From assembly GCA_002449915.1 (NCBI GenBank), contig DJXY01000146.1:1-6592 (forward strand): a DNA stretch of 6,592 nucleotides, in the 5' to 3' direction. Each line of letters opens with the position of its first letter. The stretch's first letter is position 1. Position numbers and translations under genes: made by a program. The DNA is from Oribacterium sp. UBA6992. GTDB taxonomy: Bacteria > Bacillota > Clostridia > Lachnospirales > Lachnospiraceae. Under the pieces are notes generated by a model, which was not told the origin of the DNA, made no database searches, and saw only the letters and a list, made by a program, of their open reading frames with translations. Below, piece after piece: positions 1 through 6,350 of this stretch.

Positions 1-1151
1 TGATTACGTCCATTGTGCAGAGCTCCTCCGTTACCGTATCCATCCTGGTTGTCATGGGCTCGCAGGGGCTGATTGATCTTAGGATCTGTATGTTTATCAT
101 CCTGGGCTGCAATATCGGTGCCTGCTCCAGCGCTATGCTGGCGTCGGTTGGCGCCAATGCAGACGGCAAGCGTGCGGCTCTTATCCATCTTTTGTTTAAT
201 ATCTTCGGTACGATCCTGATGTTTGTTTTGCTGCTGCTGTTTGCGCCGCAGATCGAGCTTCTGATTATGACGGTTTCCGGTGCGAGACACGCGGAAAATG
301 CGGGATCACTTGGCAGAAACATTGCATTTGCGCATTTCCTCTTTAAGGTGTTCCAGGTTATTGTGCTGTATCCGTTTATGGATCTTATTATCAAGCTTAC
401 CTATGTGCTTGTGAAGGAAGAGCCGGAAACCAGTACCCAGGAAGGCTTCAGCCTTAAGTACATCGGGGCTCCCAAACTGCCGACGCCGCCGGTTGCCATG
501 TATCTTGCCAAGCAGGAGATTGAGAGGATGGCGCATATGGCCATTGACAATCTGAATCTTGCAGTTTACTGTCTTACGGAAAATGATGGTGAGAGGCTTA
601 AGGTGGTCTATGAAACAGAGAAATATATTGATTATCTCTGCACCGCGATTGGAGCGTACCTTACTAAAATCAACCAGAACGCGATTCCGCTTCGTGATGC
701 GGATCTCATTTCCGGATATTTCCATGTAGTCTCTGATGTAGAGCGAATCGGTGATCATGCCGAGGATATTGCGGATATGGCGGCATATTTCCAGAGCCAT
801 AAGATTACGCTCTCTGATGAGGCATATCAGGATCTAAGCAAGATGATGGAAACCGTGCACCGGCTTCTGGAGAGGTCTTTAAATATGTTCCTGACCGGTG
901 ATATGAGCGATAAGGGTCTTGTGGAGGAGCTTGAAAACAAGACCGATGCGCTTGTGCTGGAAATTACGGACCGGCATCTCCAGCGTATGGCGGATGGTAA
1001 GTGCGATGTGCAAGCCGGCGTCTTTTTCTCGGATATGATCAATGGTCTAGAACGGGTGGGAGACCACGCGACCAATATTGCATTTGCATTGTATAAGGCA
1101 AAGATGTTGACCCAGAAGCGGAGCAGCAATGTGGAGCCGGCAATGGCATAA
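1..1151 (+). CDS. Na/Pi cotransporter family protein with C-terminal PhoU domain (5'-truncated by window)
   Basis: An inner-membrane sodium-dependent phosphate symporter of the NptA/PF02690 type, cut by the left window edge; the first complete codon is at base 3 and 382 residues are visible. Family members are usually about 540-600 residues, so roughly the first third is missing. The visible part opens inside the transporter domain with a QSSS motif (bases 18-29). The second family repeat follows, with GCNIGACSS and then an RAA-x-x-H-x-x-FN pattern (about 108-200), and further hydrophobic segments to about base 410. The rest is a soluble helical PhoU-like domain with two copies of the E-R-[IV]-G-D-H motif, VERIGDH at 738-758 and LERVGDH at 1047-1067, a tandem PhoU arrangement that in the family is linked to phosphate-dependent control or metal binding. 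No terminator is seen before the next gene 49 bases downstream, so read-through is likely. Family assignment is firm; phosphate as substrate is inferred from the family. Confidence 0.92.
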   Translation, partial: ITSIVQSSSVTVSILVVMGSQGLIDLRICMFIILGCNIGACSSAMLASVGANADGKRAALIHLLFNIFGTILMFVLLLLFAPQIELLIMTVSGARHAENAGSLGRNIAFAHFLFKVFQVIVLYPFMDLIIKLTYVLVKEEPETSTQEGFSLKYIGAPKLPTPPVAMYLAKQEIERMAHMAIDNLNLAVYCLTENDGERLKVVYETEKYIDYLCTAIGAYLTKINQNAIPLRDADLISGYFHVVSDVERIGDHAEDIADMAAYFQSHKITLSDEAYQDLSKMMETVHRLLERSLNMFLTGDMSDKGLVEELENKTDALVLEITDRHLQRMADGKCDVQAGVFFSDMINGLERVGDHATNIAFALYKAKMLTQKRSSNVEPAMA

Positions 1152-1200
1152 TAGATGTAATGAGATGAGATGGAACAGAGACAGAATCAGGTGATTTTGA

Positions 1201-1956
1201 ATGCTGTATGACAAAGACATTCGCGAGCCGCTGTTTGAATATCTGGAAACTCGCTATGGCAGAGTGCGGATCCTTGAGGAAAAAATTATGGGGATTAGCC
1301 GGGCGGATGTGGTGATGATTACCGAAAACGCCTTTGTCGGGATTGAGATCAAGAGCGATGCCGATACGTATACGCGCCTTCCGCGACAGATTCGCGACTA
1401 TGACTATTTTTTTGATGCGAATATCATCGCTGTCGGCTCTACGCATGCTGCGCATATTGCAGAGCATGTGCCGGAGTGGTGGGGCATCATTACCGTCGAT
1501 GAGGTAGAGGGGATGCCGGATTTTTATATGCTGCGGGAGCCGGGCGTAAATCCCCTGATGGATGTAAGACTTAAGCTGAGTCTTCTTTGGCGACCGGAGC
1601 TCGCCAGGATCCAGGCAAAGCATGAGATGGCTGCATACAAGCGGATGTCCAAGAAGTTTGTGATTGGAAAGATTTCAGATCAGGTCCCGTACGAGCTATT
1701 ACGATACGATATGAGTGCGGAGCTCATGGAGAGAGATTATACAACGATTTCTGAGGAGATTAACCGCTTCCGTGTGGAGGAGGAGCATAAGCCCCGGAGG
1801 AGAAGCGCTGGCACAGGGACACGCAAAATACGAGGTTTAGGAAACGCGCGGAAACGGAGCGGGAGATCCCGGAAGGATAGACCGGATCTTCTTGTCCGGA
1901 AGGTGGTCCGGCATAGTCGACGTCAAAAATCTGAAAAAAGTAGTAAAAAAACTTAA
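1201..1956 (+). CDS. sce7726 family protein (PD-(D/E)XK nuclease-like fold), anomalous basic tail
   Basis: A 251-residue protein resembling the sce7726/MmcB-like group, whose fold is related to PD-(D/E)XK nucleases. The candidate active site is visible as Glu27, then Asp36 in SRADVVMI, then Glu49-x-Lys51 in GIEIKSD, followed by the conserved RLPRQIRDYDYFFD stretch (59-72) and PEWWGI (91-96). No signal peptide or membrane segment is seen, so it is probably cytoplasmic. The biological role of the family is not established; DNA binding or cleavage is inferred from the fold only. The ATG at 1201 is preceded by a modest AGGTGA Shine-Dalgarno sequence (1189-1194). Residues 1-196 look like a complete family domain. 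The last 55 residues are very different: 24 are Arg or Lys, with codons such as ATA, CGA and TTA that the body avoids. A C4 run at 1792-1795 marks the change, and both other frames read on plausibly to early stops, so the tail may result from a frameshift. It may share a transcript with the upstream transporter. Confidence 0.8.
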   Translation: MLYDKDIREPLFEYLETRYGRVRILEEKIMGISRADVVMITENAFVGIEIKSDADTYTRLPRQIRDYDYFFDANIIAVGSTHAAHIAEHVPEWWGIITVDEVEGMPDFYMLREPGVNPLMDVRLKLSLLWRPELARIQAKHEMAAYKRMSKKFVIGKISDQVPYELLRYDMSAELMERDYTTISEEINRFRVEEEHKPRRRSAGTGTRKIRGLGNARKRSGRSRKDRPDLLVRKVVRHSRRQKSEKSSKKT

Positions 1957-1975
1957 CAAAATCGTAAGAAATAGG

Positions 1976-2004
1976 ATGACAGTCCTTACATTATCTGTTA
2001 TGAT
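1976..2004 (+). promoter_or_regulatory. Sigma-A-type promoter of the PfkB kinase / AEC unit
   Basis: A -35 box ATGACA (1976-1981, five of six matches to TTGACA) is separated by exactly 17 bp from a -10 box TATGAT (1999-2004, five of six matches to TATAAT). Transcription would start near 2010-2012, giving a leader of about 20 nt with the Shine-Dalgarno AAGGAGG at 2016-2022, eight bases before the ATG at 2031. No terminator separates this promoter from the upstream gene, so the kinase may also receive read-through. Confidence 0.75.
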
Positions 2005-2020
2005 ACAGAATTTGTAAGGA
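1983..2020 (+). promoter_or_regulatory. Possible operator: 7-bp inverted repeat straddling the -10 box
   Basis: TCCTTAC (1983-1989) and GTAAGGA (2014-2020) form a perfect 7-bp inverted repeat with a 24-bp spacer that contains the -10 box. A further GTAAG lies at 1964-1968, exactly 50 bp before the one at 2014. The right arm overlaps the Shine-Dalgarno sequence, which may explain part of the match. The placement would suit a repressor, but no regulator gene is in the window and chance cannot be excluded. Confidence 0.25.
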
Positions 2021-2030
2021 GGAATTTCTT

Positions 2031-2954
2031 ATGATATATACGGTGACGCTCAACCCTTCCATTGATTATTTTGTTAAAATCAGGAACTTTGAGTTTGGCA
2101 GAACCAACAGGACAACATCGGAGCTGATGATTCCGGGCGGCAAGGGAATCAATGTTTCACTTATGCTGCATAGTCTTGGCATGGACTCGATTCCGGTCGG
2201 ATTTACGGCAGGCTTTGTTGGACAGGAGATTGAGCGGATGCTCCAGAGCGAGGACATTAATCCGAGCTTTATTCACTGCAGCGGTTGCTCCAGGATCAAT
2301 GTGAAGCTGCAGAACTTTGAGGGCACGGAAATCAATGGCATGGGCCCCGAGATCAGCGAGGATCACATTCAAAGCCTCATGGAGAAGCTAAGAGATCTCT
2401 CCGAGGGGGACTATCTTGTACTGGCAGGCTCTATTTCACGCAATCTGCCGGATACGATCTACTCGGATCTATGCGCTAAGCTTGAGAACCGGGGCATTCG
2501 CATCGTGATTGATGCGACGGGGCAGCCGCTTCTGGATACGCTGCCGTATCATCCGTTTCTTATCAAGCCCAACATTGATGAGCTGAGCGAAGTCTGCGGT
2601 AGAGAATTGTTTATGACAGATGATATCATCGATGCGGCGATGGAGCTGCAGGATAAGGGTGCGGAAAATGTACTGGTATCCATGGGCTCCAAGGGTGCGG
2701 TGCTGGTGGATCATAAGGGAGTCCTCCATAAGGGACGTGCGCCGGAGGGTCATGTGGTGAATGCAGTCGGCGCAGGTGATTCCATGCTGGCGGGATTTCT
2801 CTATGGCTATGAACAGAGTCAGGGCGACTACGAGGAGGCGTTCCGCTATGGGATCGCTTCCGGCTCGGCAAGTGCCTTTACACAGCGTTTCGGAAGTCTT
2901 GACGAAGTGAAGAAACTGATGGCGGGGCTTAAGACCATGCAGCACAAGCTGTAA
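2031..2954 (+). CDS. 1-phosphofructokinase-type sugar-phosphate kinase (PfkB/ribokinase family)
   Basis: A 307-residue cytoplasmic PfkB-family kinase, a usual length for 1-phosphofructokinases (FruK) and tagatose-6-phosphate kinases (LacC). FruK converts fructose-1-phosphate and ATP to fructose-1,6-bisphosphate. Visible motifs are TLNPSID at 6-12, the sugar-binding GGKGINVS at 36-43, LAGSISRNLP at 131-140, KPNIDEL at 179-185, SMGSKGAV at 217-224, and the second PfkB signature VNAVGAGDSMLAGF at 243-256. In that signature GAGD forms the anion hole and Asp250 is the expected catalytic base. The ATG follows AAGGAGG at good spacing and a near-consensus promoter. A membrane carrier follows 61 bases downstream with no terminator between, so the two are probably co-transcribed. 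The usual fru partners, a DeoR-type regulator and a fructose PTS, are absent, so FruK is not proven. The nearby galactose genes make tagatose-6-phosphate a possible alternative substrate. Family is certain, substrate is not. Confidence 0.88.
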   Translation: MIYTVTLNPSIDYFVKIRNFEFGRTNRTTSELMIPGGKGINVSLMLHSLGMDSIPVGFTAGFVGQEIERMLQSEDINPSFIHCSGCSRINVKLQNFEGTEINGMGPEISEDHIQSLMEKLRDLSEGDYLVLAGSISRNLPDTIYSDLCAKLENRGIRIVIDATGQPLLDTLPYHPFLIKPNIDELSEVCGRELFMTDDIIDAAMELQDKGAENVLVSMGSKGAVLVDHKGVLHKGRAPEGHVVNAVGAGDSMLAGFLYGYEQSQGDYEEAFRYGIASGSASAFTQRFGSLDEVKKLMAGLKTMQHKL

Positions 2955-3015
2955 GAAAGCAGGTATGCCGGAGCGGTGATATTAGCGAAGCCGGACATAG
3001 GATAAGGGGAGAAGA

Positions 3016-3954
3016 ATGGAAGCTTTATTCATTGCTATAAATGCAGTCGTACCTTTTTTATGCTATATGATGTATGGATATGGATTCCGGAGACTCGGAT
3101 TTGCAGACATTCCCTTCTTTAACCGTCTGAACCAGCTTGTTTTCAAGGCGTTTTTTACAATCCTGATGTTTAAGAACTTTTACAGTATGGATCTTGATTT
3201 CGGCGCCCAGGCGAGATTTGTAGGCTTTATTGTGGCAGCGCTTCTGCTATTGATTTTCCTTTTGTTTCTTCTGGTTCCGCTCCTGGTATCCGATAACAGA
3301 AAAAAGGGTGTGATCATCCAGGGAGTATACCGGAGCAATACCTTGATTTTTGCGATTCCGCTGGCAGAGGCGATTTTTGGAGAGGAGGGCGCCAACCTTG
3401 CCACAGTGGCGGTTGCGTTTTGTATCCCGATTTATAATCTGTCTGCAATCATTATCCTAGAGTATTTTAACGGAGGCAAATCCTCTGCATGGGACCTCAT
3501 AAAGAGAGTCGTGACCAATCCTCTGATCCTCGGCTCAATCCTGGGCGCGGTGTGCCTCGGACTTAAGATCGAGATTCCGGAGTGCTTTATGACACCCATC
3601 CGGAACTTTGCCAATATGTCTACTCCGCTTGCGATCTTTATCCTGGGCGGCACCATCCAGTTTCTTGCGATCGGTAAAAATCTAAAGTATATTGTGCCGA
3701 CACTGCTCGCTAAGCTCTTTGTGGTGCCGGCAGTGCTGATGCTGATTGCGGGCGCATTTGGCTTTGGCCCTATGGAGCGATTTGTTGTGCTTTGTGTATT
3801 TGGTACACCGGATGCCGCGGCGATGTTTCCGATGTCGCAGAACCTGGGCGGAGATGGGGAGCTTGCCGGACAGCTTCTTGCTACAAGTACCATTTTTTCC
3901 GTGGTTTCCCTCTTTCTCTGGATTTATGCTTTAAAGGCAACGGGTCTGATCTGA
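3016..3954 (+). CDS. AEC family transporter (auxin efflux carrier / malate permease-like)
   Basis: A 312-residue integral membrane protein of the auxin efflux carrier family (PF03547). Bacterial members move organic anions such as malate or other small solutes, usually driven by the ion gradient. About ten hydrophobic segments can be drawn, near residues 4-23, 38-56, 68-91, 107-122, 128-150, 166-185, 200-220, 226-249, 256-272 and 285-306. Family-type motifs are YRSN at 105-108, IPIYN at 137-141 on the fifth segment, TNPLILGSILG at 167-177, ANMSTPLAIFILGG at 199-212, and FGTPDAAAMFPM at 262-273. The ATG follows an AGGGGAG ribosome binding site (3005-3011). The length is normal for the family and both ends look intact. 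It probably forms a two-gene unit with the upstream kinase, suggesting a role in importing or exporting a metabolite of that pathway, but the substrate cannot be read from sequence. The terminator of the unit is probably the hairpin at 4067-4103. Confidence 0.88.
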   Translation: MEALFIAINAVVPFLCYMMYGYGFRRLGFADIPFFNRLNQLVFKAFFTILMFKNFYSMDLDFGAQARFVGFIVAALLLLIFLLFLLVPLLVSDNRKKGVIIQGVYRSNTLIFAIPLAEAIFGEEGANLATVAVAFCIPIYNLSAIIILEYFNGGKSSAWDLIKRVVTNPLILGSILGAVCLGLKIEIPECFMTPIRNFANMSTPLAIFILGGTIQFLAIGKNLKYIVPTLLAKLFVVPAVLMLIAGAFGFGPMERFVVLCVFGTPDAAAMFPMSQNLGGDGELAGQLLATSTIFSVVSLFLWIYALKATGLI

Positions 3955-4019
3955 GGCACTGTATTTTATAAGATTTAAAAAGAGCTATATATCTAAAGAG
4001 CCATAAATTTAAGACTGAG

Positions 4020-4069
4020 AGTTTCATATAATTTCACAGAATTCCATAGAATTTCCAAGAAATACCGAG
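4020..4069 (+). repeat. Five degenerate 10-bp tandem units upstream of the gal promoter
   Basis: Between the AEC gene and galK, the sequence reads in 10-base steps as AGTTTCATAT, AATTTCACAG, AATTCCATAG, AATTTCCAAG and AAATACCGAG. Within the unit, positions 1 (A), 4 (T), 6 (C) and 9 (A) are the same in all five, and positions 2 (A), 3 (T) and 10 (G) in four. The array spans roughly -95 to -46 relative to the predicted galK start, and the step is close to one helical turn. It could be curved or UP-element-like DNA, or phased binding sites for a regulator; this is inference. The last unit enters the terminator stem by three bases. Confidence 0.5.
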
Positions 4070-4103
4070 GTTTTTTGCATTGACTGCACAAAACCTCTTT
4101 TTT
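4067..4103 (+). terminator. Intrinsic terminator ending the kinase/AEC transcript
   Basis: The arms GAGGTTTTTTGCA (4067-4079) and TGCACAAAACCTC (4085-4097) pair at 12 of 13 positions around a 5-base TTGAC loop, followed directly by six T (4098-4103). This is a standard Rho-independent shape. It is the only one found after the AEC stop at 3954, about 110 bases downstream. The hairpin overlaps the galK promoter and might also serve as an operator. Confidence 0.7.
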
Positions 4104-4108
4104 ATAAT
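4080..4108 (+). promoter_or_regulatory. Sigma-A-type promoter of galK-galE, overlapping the terminator
   Basis: A -35 box TTGACT (4080-4085, five of six matches) is followed after exactly 17 bp by a perfect -10 box TATAAT (4103-4108). Transcription would begin near 4114-4116. The -35 box covers the loop of the preceding hairpin plus the first base of its right arm, and the T-run of the terminator leads straight into the -10 box. The leader is about 30 nt and carries a strong AAAGGAGG (4126-4133), 11 bases before the galK ATG. Confidence 0.82.
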
Positions 4109-4144
4109 GAAACAGATGTCTGATAAAAGGAGGAAGCAATCAGC

Positions 4145-5320
4145 ATGGATCTTTCCTATAAAGAGGAGGCTCTCAGTGCCTTTCTGGAAAAGTTTGGGGA
4201 TACAGAGGGAGTCAGATGTTATTTTGCTCCGGGACGTGTCAATCTGATCGGAGAGCATACGGATTATAATGGAGGGCATGTATTTCCGTGCGCACTTACC
4301 ATCGGCACCTACGCGGCAGTACGGAAGCGGAAGGACCGGAGGATACGCTTTTACTCGGTGAATCTTTCCAAGTCCGGTGTGATCGAGAGAAGCCTTGATG
4401 CATTTCAGCCGCTGCAGGATGACAGCTGGACGGCATATCCCATGGGAGTGATGTGGGCATTTGAAAAGCGAGGCTTTCAGATTCCGGTGGGACTTGATAT
4501 CGTTGTGAACGGAAACATTCCCAATGGATCCGGGCTGTCCTCCAGTGCGTCACTCGAGGTACTGACCGGCTATGTCCTTAAGGAGGAGTTTGGTTTTCCG
4601 GTGAGTCTTGTGGAGATTGCAAAGATCGGGCAGGATGCGGAAAATAATTACTGCGGGATGAACTGCGGCATCATGGATCAGTTTGCAAGTGCCATGGGTA
4701 AAAAGGACAATGCGATCTTCCTGGACTGCGCGACGCTCGATTATGAATATGCGCCGGTGGTACTGGATGGTATGAAGCTGGTGGTTACCAATACCAACAA
4801 GAAGCATAAGCTTGTGGGCTCTGCTTATAATGATCGCCGGAGAGAGTGTGAGGAAGCACGAGAAATCCTTGCGGATGCCTGCGGAATCAAGACGCTCGGG
4901 GATCTCAGTAATGAGGAGTTTGAGAAATATAAGGATGCCATCAAGGATCCGGTGGTGAGGAAGCGTGCAAAGCATGCGGTCTATGAAAACAACCGCGCGA
5001 TCCGGGCAGTGGCAGAGCTTAAGGCGGGACATATCGAGGAGTTTGGCAGGCTCATGAATGCGTCCCATGTTTCTCTCAGGGATGATTTTGAGGTATCCTG
5101 TGAGGAACTGGATATCCTGGCAGAGGAAGCGTGGAAGGTACCGGGCGTGCTTGGATCCCGTATGACCGGCGGCGGATTTGGAGGCTGTACGGTTTCCATT
5201 GTAAAGGATGAAGCGATCCCGGACTTTAAACAGAAGGTCGGAGATGCCTATAAAAAGAGAGTCGGATACGACTGTACATTTTATGTAGTAAGCATTGGCG
5301 ACGGACCAGAGGAGGTTTGA
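4145..5320 (+). CDS. galK: Galactokinase
   Basis: A 391-residue GHMP-superfamily kinase that phosphorylates alpha-D-galactose with ATP to galactose-1-phosphate in the cytoplasm, the entry step of the Leloir pathway. The galactokinase signature GRVNLIGEHTDYNGG lies at 30-44, with Arg31 as the expected catalytic arginine and Glu37 and Asp40 as sugar contacts. The phosphate-binding loop PNGSGLSSSAS is at 126-136. The catalytic base is Asp178 in NYCGMNCGIMDQFAS (168-182). The third GHMP motif TGGGFGGC is at 341-348. Length matches the family and no key residue is missing. The ATG at 4145 fits the AAAGGAGG site at 4126-4133; an in-frame upstream start is not needed. The gene starts its own transcript from the promoter at 4080-4108, and galE begins four bases after its stop with its ribosome binding site inside galK, so the two are translationally linked. 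No GalR-type regulator is in the window. Confidence 0.97.
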   Translation: MDLSYKEEALSAFLEKFGDTEGVRCYFAPGRVNLIGEHTDYNGGHVFPCALTIGTYAAVRKRKDRRIRFYSVNLSKSGVIERSLDAFQPLQDDSWTAYPMGVMWAFEKRGFQIPVGLDIVVNGNIPNGSGLSSSASLEVLTGYVLKEEFGFPVSLVEIAKIGQDAENNYCGMNCGIMDQFASAMGKKDNAIFLDCATLDYEYAPVVLDGMKLVVTNTNKKHKLVGSAYNDRRRECEEAREILADACGIKTLGDLSNEEFEKYKDAIKDPVVRKRAKHAVYENNRAIRAVAELKAGHIEEFGRLMNASHVSLRDDFEVSCEELDILAEEAWKVPGVLGSRMTGGGFGGCTVSIVKDEAIPDFKQKVGDAYKKRVGYDCTFYVVSIGDGPEEV

Positions 5321-5324
5321 TTTT

Positions 5325-6341
5325 ATGCAGATTCTTGTTACCGGCGGCGCCGGATATATCGGCAGCCATACATGTGTGGAGCTTCTGAATGCAGGCTATG
5401 ATGTAGTTATCTTTGATAATCTTTATAATTCCAACCAGAAGGCAGTGGACAGGATCGAGCAGATCACAGGAAAAAAGGTTAAATTCTATAAGCTGGATAT
5501 GCTGGATAAGGAAGCCATCCATCGGGTTTTTGAGGAAAACAAGATTGATGCGGTGATTCACTTTGCAGGACTCAAGGCCGTTGGAGAGTCGGTGCATAAG
5601 CCCATTGAGTATTATCAGACCAATATTAATGGCACGCTGAATCTTGTCAGCGTCATGCAGGCGCATGGTGTCAAAAACATCATTTTCAGCTCCTCCGCAA
5701 CGGTTTACGGTGATCCTGCAGAAATTCCGATTACAGAAAACTGCCCCAAGGGTACCTGCACCAATCCGTACGGCTGGACCAAATGGATGCAGGAGCAGAT
5801 CCTGACGGATATCCATACGGCGGATCCTGCGTGGAATGTAATCCTTTTGAGATATTTCAATCCGATCGGTGCGCATAAGTCTGGCCTCATTGGTGAGGAT
5901 CCCAAGGGCATTCCTAACAACCTCCTGCCGTATGTGGCACAGGTAGCAATCGGCAAGCTCCCGGTCATCAATGTATTTGGTGATGATTATCCGACACCGG
6001 ATGGTACAGGCGTCCGCGATTATATCCATGTGGTGGATCTTGCAAGAGGTCATGTCAAGGCGATTGAACGCTTTGCCAAAAATGATGGCGTATATATCTG
6101 TAACCTTGGTACCGGTCACGGCTACTCCGTACTGGATGTCATCCATGCGTTTGAGAGAGCCTGCGGCAAGAAGCTTCCGTATGTCATCAAGCCTCGCCGT
6201 GCCGGTGATGTTGCTACCTGCTATTCCAGCTCTGAGAAGGCAGAGAAGGAGCTTGGCTGGAAGGCAGAGTATGATCTGGATGACATGTGCCGGGACAGCT
6301 GGAACTGGCAGTGTAAAAATCCTAATGGCTATAACGGCTAA
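5325..6341 (+). CDS. galE: UDP-glucose 4-epimerase
   Basis: A 338-residue extended short-chain dehydrogenase that interconverts UDP-galactose and UDP-glucose using tightly bound NAD, the same length as E. coli GalE and aligning to its numbering without obvious gaps. The NAD-binding loop TGGAGYIG is at 6-13, Ser124 is in SSSATVYGD (122-130), and the catalytic Tyr149 and Lys153 are in NPYGWTK (147-153). Substrate-binding Asn179 (RYFNP), Arg231 (GVRDYIHV) and Arg292 are present. Residue 299 is Cys where E. coli has Tyr; in characterised epimerases a small residue here permits UDP-GlcNAc/UDP-GalNAc as well, so dual specificity is predicted. The ATG at 5325 is preferred over an in-frame TTG at 5295 because AGAGGAGG (5308-5315) sits nine bases ahead and the protein then starts MQILVTGGAG as the family does. 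It is the last gene of the gal transcript, ending at the terminator at 6351-6385. Confidence 0.97.
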   Translation: MQILVTGGAGYIGSHTCVELLNAGYDVVIFDNLYNSNQKAVDRIEQITGKKVKFYKLDMLDKEAIHRVFEENKIDAVIHFAGLKAVGESVHKPIEYYQTNINGTLNLVSVMQAHGVKNIIFSSSATVYGDPAEIPITENCPKGTCTNPYGWTKWMQEQILTDIHTADPAWNVILLRYFNPIGAHKSGLIGEDPKGIPNNLLPYVAQVAIGKLPVINVFGDDYPTPDGTGVRDYIHVVDLARGHVKAIERFAKNDGVYICNLGTGHGYSVLDVIHAFERACGKKLPYVIKPRRAGDVATCYSSSEKAEKELGWKAEYDLDDMCRDSWNWQCKNPNGYNG

Positions 6342-6350
6342 GATGCTTTG

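Noticed and set aside
306..800. Minus-strand frame of about 164 codons opposite the Na/Pi cotransporter gene
   Set aside because: The plus strand encodes clear transporter and PhoU motifs here; the antisense product shows no domain and no ribosome binding site of note.
1883..1899. CCGGA / TCCGG hairpin near the end of the sce7726 gene as a terminator
   Set aside because: The stem is only 5 bp and is not followed by T residues.
2967..3000. GCCGG / CCGG dyad between the kinase and AEC genes as a terminator
   Set aside because: Pairing is short and imperfect and no T-run follows, so the genes are better seen as co-transcribed.
4113..4122. CAGA-TG-TCTG short dyad at the predicted galK transcription start as an operator
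   Set aside because: Four-base arms are expected by chance and no second copy was found nearby.
3955..4144. CcpA-type cre site or riboswitch in the galK upstream gap
   Set aside because: No match to the cre pattern was seen by eye, and the predicted leader of about 30 nt is too short for a riboswitch.
5226..6146. Long minus-strand reading frame of about 306 codons opposite galE and the end of galK
   Set aside because: It is antisense to a strongly conserved enzyme, has no recognisable domain and no family-like motifs, and arises from the codon pattern of galE.
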